From: Chelonoidis abingdonii
Taxonomy: Eukaryota > Chordata > Testudines > Testudinidae
NCBI RefSeq assembly: GCF_003597395.2
Contig: NC_133776.1
Coordinates: 37,917,609-37,981,608 of the forward strand
Direction of reading: 5' to 3'
DNA: 64,000 bases
Numbering within the stretch: the stretch's first letter is position 1; each line of letters begins with the position of its first letter. Position numbers and translations under genes: made by a program. Under the pieces are notes generated by a model. That model ran no database searches and was not told the DNA's origin. It saw only the letters and a program-made list of their open reading frames with translations. Positions 35,251-46,194 of the stretch are shown piece by piece.

Positions 35251-35947
35251 AATAGGAGCTGATCACTCCTAACTATGGGTGATGTTTCTTTCAGGGAGCT
35301 CACAATGCAATTAAGCAGCTTCAGTATTATGGATATCAATCAAGGATTCATTACTAGAATTGGTCTGATAACTGCTGAGCTGAGTGTGTGCAGGCATAGG
35401 TTCATTAACATCTAGAGCAGAAACCCCCTTCATGCAGTGCTTCCTGGCTTTTCTGGTCCCAGAGTTCAGTGCAGTTCTTGCGTTGGAATCTCAGTTCTCC
35501 ATTCTGTATGCTAATAGAGATACTTCCCTATCCCATCTTTGATGCAGATGAGGCATGGGGAGTTGCCTTTGTTCTTGTTACCCTTGTCAGGAGGGGTCTA
35601 GATGTGTCTCCAATCCACCCTTCATTGCTCTCTGCAACTCTTTGATCAGTTTTGGTTCAAGCAGAGGCGTTGGGGGATGGGGGTGTCTTTCATGAGTCAG
35701 ACAGACTGGATTCTAAGCCCTGGTTCCCCAAGAACACAGAGCTAATTGGTATCAACGGGGAAGATAAGAGATCTGCTACTGCTGCCAGTAAAGGGAGCTC
35801 TCCTTTATCTTAGGAGATAGGCCTGTGTTTAGAACAAAGGACAAGGGCCTAGCTGCCAGTGCATGGATGGGCTCCCGGGGCACCTACCACTCTTGCTCCC
35901 ATTCTGACAGTGTCTGATGGGTGTGTGTGGCTCTTGAGAGGTACTGC
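35251..35947. other. Intergenic, nothing recognised
   Basis: No exon or repeat edge recognised between the Penelope-like repeat and the solo LTR. Confidence 0.35.
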
Positions 35948-35952
35948 CCTGT

Positions 35953-36783
35953 TGTCAAGGTTCCCTCCCCACTCTGAACTTTAGGGTACAGATATGGGGA
36001 CCTGCATGAAAGACTCTCTAAGCTTATTTCCCAGCTTAGGTTAACAGTAAGCTGCCACCACCAAGCATGTTTCAAATCTTAGGGGAGAGTCACTTGGAAC
36101 TCTGTCTTTCCCCAAATATTTCCCAAGTCCCTAACCCCCCCTTTCCTGGGCAGATTTGAGACTAATTCCTCCCTCCTCCCCCAAGTCCTTACATTCCTTT
36201 TTCTGGGTAGGCTTGAGACCCTTGGATCTTAAAACAATGAAAAATCAATCAGGTTCTTAAAAGGAGAATTTTAATTAAAGAAAAAGGTAAAAATCATCGC
36301 TGTAAAATCAGGATGGAAAATAACTGTACAGGGTAATCAGATTCAAAGAGCCCAGAGGAACCCCTTCTAGCCTTAGGTTCAAAGTTACAGCGAAACAGGG
36401 ATAAATCTCCCTCTAGCAAAGGAGCATTTACAAGTTGAGAAAACAAAGATAAAACTAACACGCCTTGCCTGGCTGTTACTTACAAGTTTGAAATATGAGA
36501 GACTTGTGAAGAAAGATTTGGAGAACATGGATTGATGTCTAGTCCCTCTGAGTCCCAAGAGCAAACAACACCAAAACAAAGAGCACAAACAAAATCCTCC
36601 CCCACCCACCCAAATCTGAAAGTATCTTGTCCCCTTGTTGGTCCTTTGGGTCAGGTGTCAGCCAGGTTACCTGAGCTTCTTAACCCTTCACAGGTAAAAG
36701 GATTTCGGTGCCTCTGGCCAGGAGGGATTTTCTAGAATTGTACACAGGGAGGGTTGTTATCCTTCCCTTTATAGTTATGACAC
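35953..36783. mobile_element. Solo LTR of an endogenous retrovirus-like element
   Basis: The block begins TGTCAAGGTTCCCTCCCCAC and ends TTATAGTTATGACA; TGTCA and TGACA are short inverted ends of the TG...CA type. The flanks CCTGT (35948-35952) and CCTGC (36784-36788) form a 4/5 target duplication. The interior has no coding region. Read from the minus strand, a TATAAAGGG box lies near the LTR start. It is a common turtle LTR type and sits 0.8 kb upstream of WDFY1. Confidence 0.75.
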
Positions 36784-36843
36784 CTGCTGGGAGAACCTCC
36801 CTGGAGAGCAACAAACCCTGCTGGGAGACCCTCCCTGGACAGC
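36784..36843 (+). repeat. Short direct repeat, ~34-bp period
   Basis: CCTGCTGGGAGAACCTCCCT at 36784 recurs as CCTGCTGGGAGACCCTCCCT at 36819. Two units only, starting at the LTR edge. Confidence 0.7.
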
Positions 36844-36894
36844 TCCCAGCCCTATGGGGAAAGCACTAGGTTGGGCTGGGTTGGCTGCTCACAG

Positions 36895-37019
36895 TTGGAG
36901 TTGCCAGCTTTGGCTAGATGAATTCCTGGAGGTTTTGTCACATGACATTATCTTGATTTAAAGATTAATCCTTAATTCTTCGTGACTCCAGGACAATCCT
37001 GGAGGGTTGGCAACCCTGC
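36895..37019. mobile_element. Small MITE
   Basis: Ends TGGAGTTGCCAGCTTTGGCT and GGAGGGTTGGCAACCCT are imperfectly inverted around an AT-rich centre. This is a frequent turtle MITE with GGTTGCCAAC ends. Confidence 0.55.
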
Positions 37020-37343
37020 TCATGGTCCTTCACCACTGCTGCCATTGGGGGCCTGTGAGAGACTGATGCTCAGGGCCCTGTGCCAGCACCACTGGCATCT
37101 CAAGTTGCCTGGATCACCCAGGCGGTGACTTCACCCTTATACAGACATAACCCCCCAAAGTAATTTCCCTGCTTGCCTATGAAATACGATCCCTGGTCTG
37201 CCCAGAAGAGGTGCAGAGCTATTTGTAAGAAAAACTCCATCAGGCTGCAGTGCGTGCCGCCCTGGGTCTTTTAGAGGCCCTGCTTCTCTGGAGACTACGC
37301 AGCCCATTCTCGGCGTCAGGACTTTTCAGAGGCTCCTCTACTT

Positions 37344-37520
37344 CAGAGTATACGGGAGCCTCTGCCTGACACTGGGGCCTTCCGGTCTGCGCCACTAGTC
37401 TGATACTCGGGGCGCTCCACTCCTTCCTGAGGCGTCACTAGTCGTGATATTACGGGATCCTCCGGAGCCCTGACCTTCCTGTGGCGCCGCTACACCTGAT
37501 ATTACGGGCGCCCATCGCTT
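37344..37520 (+). repeat. Degenerate tandem repeat in WDFY1 promoter region
   Basis: Four imperfect units start with CAGAGTATACGGG (37344), CTGATACTCGGGG (37400), GTGATATTACGGG (37444) and CTGATATTACGGG (37496). Between them GCGCCACTAGT, GCGTCACTAGT and GCGCCGCTACA recur. Spacing is 44-57 bases. Confidence 0.65.
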
Positions 37521-37606
37521 TTTATCCCCCACTCCGCCGAACAGAGCCCTCACCTCTGCCCGTCACTCAACGGAGGGGCCGCCCCCGGCCGAGGCTCCGC
37601 ACCGAG

Positions 37607-37743
37607 ATGGCGGCCGAGATCCATGCCAGGCCGCAGAGCAGCCGGCCCGTCCTGCTCAGCAAGGTCGAGGGGCACCAGGACGCTGTGAGCGCCGCCCTTC
37701 TCATCCCCCAGGAGGACGGGCTCATCACAGCCAGCGAGGACAG
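37607..37743 (+). CDS. WDFY1: WDFY1 first coding exon
   Basis: WDFY1 is an endosomal protein with WD40 repeats and a FYVE zinc finger that binds phosphatidylinositol 3-phosphate; in mammals it has been linked to Toll-like receptor 3/4 signalling. This exon encodes MAAEIHARPQSSRPVLLSKV then EGHQDAVSAALLIPQEDGLI and TASED, the start of the first WD repeat, nearly identical to human. The ATG has G at -3 and +4, a good start context. The frame is open upstream to 37481 but without an ATG. The exon ends in AG before a GTGGGC donor at 37744. The five WDFY1 exons in the window give 161 codons plus two bases, which is exactly the human register (Gln162 split). The FYVE part is past the right edge. 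Confidence 0.95.
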
Positions 37744-37971
37744 GTGGGCGCCGGGCCGCTCGCTCCCCGGGCACAGGCAGAGCCTCCCCCATCCCCGGAC
37801 GGACCCCTCAGCCCCCCGGCTCAAGGCTCCGGCTCTCTCCGGGGAAGCCCCCTCGGCTCCCTGCCCCGGGCTGGCTGGCGGCGGAGGCTGCAGGTCGCTG
37901 GGTCTCAGCCCTTCCTGCCTCCCCCCGAGCAGCCCGCCCCTCGCAGCGCCCCCTGGAGGGACGGGGTGGGG

Positions 37972-38105
37972 TGGGGGGAATCGCTCAGCGGTTTGCGCAT
38001 TGGCCGGCTAAACCCAGGGGTGTGAACCGTTGAGGGGCCTCCCAGGGACCTGGGGCAAAATCAGCGCTTGGTCCTGCTAGTGGATGGGGGCTCTGGGGTC
38101 GCTGA
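37972..38105 (+). repeat. Cry I-type SINE inside the WDFY1 CpG island
   Basis: The order TCGCTCAGCGGTTTGCGCAT, GGCTAAACCCAGGGGTGTGA, ACCGTTGAGGGGCCTCCCAG and GGGGCAAAATCAGCGCTTGG follows the Cry I SINE. Several CG dinucleotides occur where other copies have TG or CA, as expected for an unmethylated position. Confidence 0.75.
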
Positions 38106-39929
38106 CCTCTCGGGGTCCCTTCCAGTTCTGTGAGACGGGTACAGCTCCACAGATATCTTTGGGGGGGGCTCCCCGCTTGCCGGGCTCCGACCCCTCCGCG
38201 GCTCCAGCAGCGCCCTGCCGGGAGCAGCCGGGCTGCGGGGGCCGTTGCCGTTCCGGGTGGAAGCGCTGTGGGTCAGAGCCCGCCCTGAGGTGCCGCCTGC
38301 CTTCCCCAGACAGGGCGGGGCGGGGAGGGGTCTGTGGGAAAAGCGTGTTCGCTCCGGGAGCGAAGGTCTGGGGCTTAGGCTGCGCTGAGGAAGAGGTGGA
38401 GGCACCTTATTTAAACACCACCAAAGAGTCCAATTCTGGTCGCCGGTACACTAGTGTGAAGTCTGAGTAACTTGGCTCAGACTTCTGTAGCACTGAGAGT
38501 AACTTCTGTAAACAGGAGTCGAATTTGGCTCTCATTATTTTAAACTTGGTCTTGGGATTGGCAAAAGGTAGCAGTGTTGGGTGAGTCACGCTGGATGTGA
38601 GAGATGCAGGATTGAGGGGCATAGTGTAAAAAAGCAAACTCTCTTTAAGGCTTGATTTTGGCCAGAAGGCACAAAATAGTGATTCTTGCCACTAGCCATA
38701 AAGAAACAGTGGATTGCAACACTGACTAGGGAAAATGAACCACTTGTTACACTGGGAGTGGTGAATTGTGAAACTGAACAAGTTGGCTAGATACTGCCAT
38801 TTGGGGTTGGTTACGAGTGAGATGGACTTCTAAATATTAGTACTAACAGATACTTCATACAACTTGTTTTGAGGCTCTTGATGCACTTTGAAGATAAATT
38901 AAGCTTCCCAATTCTCTTCTGAGGTAGGCAGATATAATTACGTCTTTTAGAGATGGGTAAATGGAAGCACATGGAAAGGTTAGATGGCTTCCCTGAATTA
39001 ATATAGAGCATATGGCAGAGCTAGGATTAGATCAGGCTTTCTTTTAATCACTAGAACACATTACTTCTATGATTATTGGGAGGGACAGCAGCAAAACTTG
39101 GAAAAATCAGTGTCGTCTGTTGTGAAAAATACTCATCTAGTGGAAGAGAAGAACAGAGCTACTGAGGATTGTTGAGCTGGAAGGGAGGTGCAGCCATCAA
39201 GGTTGTCTGCAAGATGCTGTCATGAAGTGGTGGTAGTGGAAGGAATTTTCCAGCAGGTGGGAACGAAGCAGGAGAAATGGGAGCTGCTTTTTTTTCCAGT
39301 TCAAAACATTTCAGTGTCTTCTGCTCTAGAGAAGTTATAGTCTGGACTGGATAAGGGCAGGGGTAATTATGAGACTGGAAAATATCTTCACACCAAAGCA
39401 ACAGCTCTCAACTGGGATGGAGGGGAGAGTTACAGAAAACGACCATTGTTTGTTATAAACATTAACTCAGTTTAAAACAACAAACAACCCTGCATGATAT
39501 GTATTTGGAAGCGTACTTGTTTGTAGAACCAGTGAGCAAAGCCCAGGAAATCCCTATGAACTAGATATATTGTAACACCTAATTCCTGACATCTTAGTAA
39601 CTTAACACTAGTAAAGGAGTGCCCAGCATTTCTCAGGGGAGAAGACAGAAAATCCATATTCACTCTTTCTGTTCTGTGGAGGGATAGTATGAACTTTTTT
39701 TTTTCTGCTTAACCTATCAAGAACTTCTTTAAATTCTGGAAAGAACTCAGATTCTAACTTGTATTTTGTTGTGAGGAAGGAGTTGAAGACTGCATAAGAG
39801 AGTCTTGTAAACAAGTAATCTCTGTTTATTGTTTTGATTAACATGTGCAGACTAGAGACAGAATTGCCTTTTGGGAGGTGGTTGAGAAACCCACTTCCAT
39901 TTAACAAAGTAGATTAGAACCTTTAGATT
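38106..39929 (+). other. WDFY1 intron 1, first part
   Basis: The CpG island fades by about 38350; then AT-rich intron. Near 38905-39045 GAGGTAGGCAGATATAATTA and GGCAGAGCTAGGATTAGATC resemble an old L2/L3-type repeat tail. No exon seen. Confidence 0.4.
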
Positions 39930-40505
39930 AAGAACGGCCATACCAGGTCAGACCAAAGGTCTATCTAGCCCAGTATCTATCTACTGACAGTGGCCAATGC
40001 CAGGTGCCCCAGAGGAAGTGAACCTAACAGGCAATGATCAAGTGATCTCTCTCCTGCCATCCATCTCCATCCTCTGACAAACAGAGGCTAGGGACACCAT
40101 TCCTTACCCATCCTGGCTAATAGCCATTTATGGACTTAACCACCTTGAATTTATCCAGTTCTCTTTTAAACGCTGTTATAGTCCTAGCCTTCACAAACTC
40201 CTCAGGTAAGGAGTTCCACAAGTTGACTGTGCGCTGCATGAAGAACTTCCTTTTATTTGTTTTAAACCTGCTGCCTATTAATTTCATTTGGTGACCCCTA
40301 GTTCTTGTATTATGGGAATAAGTAAATAACTTTTCCTTATTCACTTTCTCCACATCACTCATGATTTTATATACCTCTATCATATCCCCCCCTTCGGCTC
40401 CTCTTTTCCAAGCTGAAGAGTCCTAGCCTCTTTAATCTCTCCTCATATGGGACCCTCTCCAAATCCCTAATCATTTTAGTTGCCCTTTTCTGAACCTTTT
40501 AGAGT
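39930..40505 (-). mobile_element. CR1 LINE 3' fragment, antisense
   Basis: The minus strand encodes the end of a CR1 reverse transcriptase: [20 protein letters not shown] then THNTRTRG-like and FMQRTVNLWNSLPEEFVKAR, with KRELDKF at the end (40117-40383). The remaining part to 39930 is the 3' untranslated module, also seen at 23160. Inactive. Confidence 0.85.
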
Positions 40506-42347
40506 AATGTTTTAGTTTCAAGCACGTTTAATCTTTAGCTCAGCCCTCGTGATCATGGAGAAAAGTTAAAAAATGTGCACCTTGAAGACTCAGATCAGAA
40601 AGCAAATGCAAATTATCCAAAGCTTTGAAAGTACCACCCATAGACAGCTAAACGTGGCTTTAGGAGTTCTTGGGTGGGGCTGGGGATGAGGGGTTTGGGG
40701 TGTAGGAGGGTGCTCTGGACTGGGACCAAAGGGTTGGGAGGGCAGAAGGGGGATCGGGGGTGGGGGTGTAGGCTCCATGCAGAGCTTACCAGAAACAGCA
40801 GCATGTCTCTGGCTCCTACATGAAGGCATGGCCAAGCTGCTCTATGTGCTGCCCTTTCAGCAGGTGCTGGCCCCGCAACTCTCATTCACCGAGGTTCACG
40901 ACCAATGAGTTGGGAGCTGTGGAGTCAATGCTTGGGGGTGGGGACAGAGGCAGTGTGCAGAGCTGCCTGACCACGCCTCCACCAGCAAAGGTGACTAGGA
41001 GGACCTCATGGCCAGGCAGCTCTGTAGGCATGCTGCCTCCATCTGTAGGTGCCACCCCCACAGTTTCCATTGGCCGAGGCCTGGAGCTGGGGAGTCAGTG
41101 CTCAGGGAGTGGGGATGGAGGCAGCGTGCCTGCAGAGGTGCCTGGCTGCGCCTGCACCAGCAACAGCAGGGATGGGGAGCTGCCCAATGTGAATGCCTGC
41201 ACAGACCTCAGAATCTTTACCATGGACACATAGCTGATCCCTGGCACTATGTACTGGGTCTGAGATGTGATCAGAGCAAGTCTGGGCCGGTTTCCTTAGC
41301 TCTGTTCCATGGAGATGGGGAAATCTTGTGTCCCGTGTAGTACCTGTGAGGGAGATTGGCTACTGGGGCCCATATTCTGGATCTGTGGTGGAGCCTGGTC
41401 AGCTCAACTTCCTCCCCCTCCACCCCCCCCTCACTACAGCTGCTCTGATGCTATAGTCTCTTCTGCTGCTGCTTTGGTGGCAGTGTGGAGCCAGCATTAT
41501 TATGGTGTTGATTTATTTTGATATGCTTCCATGCAAAGGACATAAGGGAAACAGTGATTTTTTTCAACATGTTATCTCTGCCAAACCTGAACAGCATTTT
41601 ATGGCCCTCTGTCTCTAGCCCCAGAGCTGTCAAAGGCCTGTGTCAAATGTGGTGGTGATGGAACTTCACACACAAAGTTTTCAACTACTTTTTGTGATGA
41701 TGTTAGGATAAATACTGAGGTTGCTGCTTGCTCTCCCTACAATAATATTCTGCATCTATAAATCTCCTATACTAAAGCTTGCTCAAATACTGTATCCCCA
41801 GTTCATACCTAAACATTGCACCTTTTTTAAAGTTCAAAATGTCTTTTAAAAAGTGATACACCAAAGATGGTAAGGAACTGTATGTAGCTTAAAACTGAGA
41901 GTCTATGAACAATCATATAATCTGTTTCATTAGTCCAGGGAGTTATTGTTTTGCTTCTTGGAATCTCAGATTTCAGCATTTCTTGCATTAGATTATTTGT
42001 GAGAGAGAGTGAGTGCTTGGTCTCTTGAGAATAAGGGGAATATAAGATTGTCATGTATCTTTGAGCCACAGCTTAATATGGTATCAAACTATTTGACTTC
42101 AAACTTCATGCTCTTCTGCTTTTACTTCAGAACAGTGCTTGAACTGTGAGACATAAGAGTTGTACAGCATAGGTGGCTGTTCCATACATTAACTTCTCAC
42201 GTCTGCTGGCACCAAAGAACAGGGATAACAACTGGCACATTCTATCTCTTCCAGTTTAAGCAGCATGCCTCTTGTGTAGATTGTGGTGTAATGGATAGTA
42301 TAACTTGATACAGGTAACATTAACATCAAGTTGGCTATGAACTAGTA
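40506..42347 (+). other. WDFY1 intron 1, with GC-rich repeat-like part
   Basis: The interval 40790-41230 is GC-rich and holds TTTCCATTGGCCGAGGCCTG and ACCAATGAGTTGGGAGCTGT words like those in the 5695-6160 repeat, so it is probably a related or composite repeat (low confidence). The remainder is ordinary AT-rich intron. Confidence 0.4.
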
Positions 42348-42371
42348 CAGGGATCAGCAACCTTTCAGAAG
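42348..42371 (+). mobile_element. hAT MITE end fragment
   Basis: CAGGGATCAGCAACCTTTCA is the inverted end of the MITE family at 19353 and 44412. Only the terminus is present, immediately left of a Penelope-like repeat. Confidence 0.5.
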
Positions 42372-42374
42372 TCT

Positions 42375-42822
42375 TTCAGAGCGTTAGCTGTGTTAGTCTG
42401 TATCATCAAAGAATGATTACTTTTGGCACCTTAGAGTCTAACAAATTTGAGCATAAGCTTTCGTGGGCTAAAACCCACTTCATCGGATGCATGCAGTAGA
42501 AGATACAGTAGGAAAATATATATACACAGAACATGAAAAAATGGGTGTTGCCATACCAAGTGTAACAAGGGTAATTAATTAAGGTGAACTCTTAGGTGAG
42601 CTATTATCAGCAGAAGGAAAAAAAACTTCTGTAATAACCAGGATGGCCTATTTCCAACCATTGACAAGAAGGTGTGAGTAACAATAGGGAGGGAAAAATT
42701 AGCATGGGAAAACAGTTTTACTTTGTGTAATGGCCCATCCACTTCCAGTCTTTATTCAAGTCTAACTTAATGGTGTCTAGTTTGCAAATTAATTCCATTC
42801 CAATTCTGCAGACCTTGTGTGG
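42375..42822 (-). mobile_element. Penelope-like repeat with hammerhead fold
   Basis: A ~450-bp antisense repeat. Its minus-strand 3' part includes GTTAGACTCTAAGGTGCC and a hammerhead-like segment (separate entry). The 42500-42822 part (minus strand) contains stops in all frames. The sequence type is abundant in turtle genomes. Membership in Penelope-like elements is inferred from the hammerhead motif, not from a visible reverse transcriptase. Confidence 0.5.
42451..42486 (-). ncRNA. Hammerhead-ribozyme-like motif, best preserved copy
   Basis: Minus strand, in order: CCGATGA (complement of 42480-42486), stem II GTGGGT-TTTA-GCCCAC (six pairs including one G-U), GAAA (42459-42462), then GC-TTAT-GC (42451-42458) and UC, giving the A15.1-U16.1 pair and a C17 cleavage position. 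The only core change is U4 to C. Helix I is not convincing, so self-cleavage is uncertain. Confidence 0.6.
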
Positions 42823-44411
42823 ATGGTGGAATCTTGCTATTGAAAATCCTCTGCTAAGAGGACTGTAGGGATCCTAGAAGAGTGAGCATTTGATCATTGT
42901 TCCATCATTGCTCCTATTAGGACTTCACTAATTGCTTGGTTTTCATTTCAAGACAAGACAAAACCCCCCCCATATAAGAGTACTGGCACGTATGATGTAC
43001 AACATCACTAACAGGAAACATCGTCCCCGAGACCAAAAACATTTGTTATGGAACTTGCTCAAAGTCACAGTGAGTCAGTGACAGAACCAGAGCTCAGGAG
43101 TCCTCACTCTCCCATGCTCTGAATGCTTGTCATGCTGACTCTCCAGCCTTTCACAATGGCATAAGGCATAAACTAGTAACTCTAGAGTAGCAGAAATATT
43201 TAAATCCTAGAGGTTTTAAAAGTGAACTAATATAGCTTAGATATTCATATGGATATATAATATGTTTCAATATTATCTTGTTGTGCCGTGGTTGTGTGTA
43301 TTCCTTATGTTATGAAGGATATTCATGGAGGCAATGGCCTTGTCAGAACTAGCTTTTCAAGTAATGCTCTACATGCAACAGCCTGAAGAAAGCTGCTTAG
43401 GATGAAACTTTGGAGTTGTTTATGGCTAAAATTATTAAATACACTGATTTTTATGGAAGTTGCAACTTCCCAATAGTGATGATTTCTTGAATATACTGTG
43501 ATTCTCAGTGCTAAACTTTTGTTTCAGCTACAGTATTTCTTTGGTCGTTCTCTTCAGAAAATTTACCACAGGCTTTTCAGTAGCAGCTGTGATGGGTGAG
43601 TCAAACATATCAGTATATTGACTCACTGTGTATCTTATTTTACATCACAGATCCACCTCCTTAAACTGGTGGGTTCAGCTTTCACTTCCTAAATAAGGAA
43701 TAAAATTAAATTTTGGGTGTGGCTTTTATTTTTTAAACCGTGGTTGGGAACTTAGAGGACATCACTTCTCAACATTGTGAATGGTTTTGGAGGTAGGCAA
43801 AAGACCCTCAATGCAGATCTCACTAATATGGGTAAATCCCATCCTTATGCACTATAGTACAATCTTTGAGTTACTGCTAGGCTCAGGAACTTGGGTGCAG
43901 AAAGAGAAGAGTTCCCTAGTATTCTGTTCCTGTGGGGATAAGGGAATATTTATTATGACAATGATCCGTTTCAAATCAGTTTGTCAGCAGATGGAGGAGG
44001 TTGAGTGCTACTTTTGGTTACTCTGTAGGTCATAGTGTAACTAAACTTGTGTTGATGCAAATGAGAACAGAATCCAACCCTGAAACTAGCAGTGCAGTTG
44101 GATCCTCTTTATCCAAGCGCCTGTGGCTTTACCACAAGACTGATAAATCCTGAGCTAAGAAAACTATTTATAATATGAAAGTTTCCAAGGAAATTGAAAA
44201 ATACTCAACAATCTCTTGCTAGTTCTTGTGTCTGTAAGCATTTGTCTGAGCTTTTGCATTTACACTAAATATATTTGCAAAGTAGACTTGCAATTCTCTT
44301 ATAGCCTTGTATGTAAATACAAGGGACCAGCTCTGGGACCATTAGAATTCATTGGCACTTTTCAGTGGCTTGGTAGGGATCAGGATTTGGCCCTGGGGCA
44401 ATAGTTCAGAC
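42823..44411 (+). other. WDFY1 intron 1, no recognised gene
   Basis: AT-rich intron. Words near 43060-43130 (AAAGTCACAGTGAGTCAGTG, ACAGAACCAGAGCTCAGGAG) suggest an old L2/L3-like fragment. Nothing else recognised. Confidence 0.4.
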
Positions 44412-44716
44412 CAGGAGTAGGCAACCTGTGGCACGCATGCCAAAGGTGGCACACAAGCTGATTTTCAGTGGCACTCACACTGTCTGGGTCCTGGCCACAG
44501 GTCCGGAAGGCTTTGCATTTTAATTTAATTTTAAATGAAGCTTCTTAAATGTTTTAAAAGCCTTATTTACTTTACATACAACAATAGTTTAGTTATATAT
44601 ATTATAGATTTATAGGAAGAGACCTTCTTAAAATGTATTACTGGCACGCAAAAACTTAAATTAGAGTGAATAAATGGAGACTCGGCACACTACTTCTGAA
44701 AGGTTGCCGACCCCTA
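44412..44716 (+). mobile_element. hAT-type MITE with 8-bp target duplication
   Basis: Runs from CAGGAGTAGGCAACCTGTGG to GGTTGCCGACCCCTA. Flanks GTTCAGAC (44404-44411) and GTTTAGAT (44717-44724) agree at 6 of 8 bases. Same family as 109-343 and 19353-19662. Confidence 0.85.
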
Positions 44717-44914
44717 GTTTAGATAGTGGAAGAAGTGTTGCTTCTGTAGCCTGTATAAATGCATCTCTAAATTAAGGTTGCATATATTATGTATCCATAA
44801 CTTCTGAAAGTAGTGCATGGTGGCTGAAGGCTTCTGTCTTACAGGATTAACTTTGAAAGAAGCAATATTGATTGTAAGGTTTTGAAATAGGGACTACATC
44901 TATGTACAGAAGAG

Positions 44915-45145
44915 AGACCGGCCCACTTGTTGGATGTTAGCCTGTGACTTGGGAGATTGGAGTTCAGTTCTTTGCCTTTCCTCAACCTTCCTGTGTGATC
45001 TTGGGCAAGTCACTTAATCTCTCAGTGCCTCAGTTCCCAATATGTAAAATGGGCTTAATATGTTTCTATCTCACGGATGTAGAGGATAAATAAATACATT
45101 AAACTGAGGTGCTCAGATACCATAGCAATGGAAGCTATGTAAGAA
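44915..45145 (+). repeat. MIR SINE
   Basis: Core and tail are clear: CTGTGTGATCTTGGGCAAGT, CACTTAATCTCTCAGTGCCT, CAGTTCCCAATATGTAAAAT and GTAGAGGATAAATAAATACA. A good MIR match despite age. Confidence 0.8.
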
Positions 45146-45148
45146 CAA

Positions 45149-45950
45149 TAACTCCTCACTTAACGTCCTCCTGCTTAACATTTTGAAGTTATGTCACTGC
45201 TTCATTACGGAACATGCTCGTTTAAAGTTGTGCAGTGCTCCCTTTATAACATCGTTTGGCTGGCTTTACAAGGGAGCTTTGCATAAGTTCCTCTTCTCCT
45301 CCTCCTCCCCCTCCCTCCCTCCCTCCCTCCTTCTCAGTGCTTCCCCTGCTGCCAAACAGCTGTTTGGTGCTTAGGACTTTCTGGGAGGGAGGGAGTGCTG
45401 GCTGCCCCTGCTCCTCCTGAGTCCTCTAGCCTGTGCTCACAGGGCCTCATTCCGAAAGGGGCTTTAGAGCTGCAGGCTGGTGCCCCCTTAGCCCAGGGCC
45501 CTGGAGCTGCTAAAGCCTCTGTATTCGGAGTGGCCCTGCCTGCCGGGGGCGGGGCGGGGGGGGACAGCTCCCAGAATCGTGGCCATGGGGGCAGTGCTGT
45601 GCTGCACAGAGCCACCTGCACACCCCCTGCACCAAACAGGAGCTGCTCCAGGTAAGAGCTCTGCACGTCCTGCCTGCCCCAGCCTTGAGCGTCCTCCTGC
45701 ACCCTAACTCCCTCCCAGACCCTACACTCCCAGCCCTGAGCCCCAGGGGTAAGCCAGGGGCACCTCTCTACCAAAGTACAGTACAATCCTGTACAGTATA
45801 TAATGCCTTTTGTCTGCCCCCCAAAAATTTCCTTGGAACCTAACCCTCCACATTTACATTAAATCTTATGGGAAATTTGGATTAGTTTAACATCATTACT
45901 CTTAAAGTTGCATTTTTCAGAAACATAACTGCAATGTTAAGTGAGGAGTT
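45149..45950. mobile_element. Non-autonomous DNA element with ACTCCTCACTTAA ends
   Basis: Left end ACTCCTCACTTAACGTCC and right end AATGTTAAGTGAGGAGTT are inverted. Arms continue (TTTAAAGTTGTGCAGTGCTC and TTACTCTTAAAGTTGCATTT). The centre is GC-rich with a CTCC tract (45296-45335). Family not named; no transposase. Confidence 0.65.
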
Positions 45951-46194
45951 AACGAACCATGAATCCATATCTACAGAGAGCCTAGCACAATTTGATCTCA
46001 ATATTGATTCAATCTTCTCAAGGCTACTCCAACTCAGATATGAAAATCACATTTTAATATCTAATGTGAACTTTAATTCAGTTCAGATGTGCTAATACTG
46101 ACCAGTAATTAACATTTCCTGACAAATAGCTTATTACAACTTTTCATTTCAAATTTAGGCTGCAAACTCCACTGTGCAAGCTCAAGGCACTGGT

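Larger units (their letters stand above)
37200..38350 (+). promoter_or_regulatory. WDFY1: CpG island and promoter region of WDFY1
   Basis: A dense cluster of CG dinucleotides and high G+C spans the region around the WDFY1 start codon, in contrast to AT-rich DNA on both sides. No TATA box is evident, consistent with a CpG-island housekeeping promoter. The transcription start cannot be read from sequence; it should lie upstream of 37607. A ~50-bp tandem repeat is at 37344-37520 and a SINE is in its 3' part. Confidence 0.75.

Noticed and set aside
37481..37606. In-frame extension of WDFY1 upstream of the ATG
   Set aside because: The frame is open but begins with GTG and has no ATG before 37607; the human protein also starts at MAAEIH.
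45334..45786. 150-codon minus-strand open frame
   Set aside because: Falls in the GC-rich centre of a non-autonomous DNA element and has no domain.
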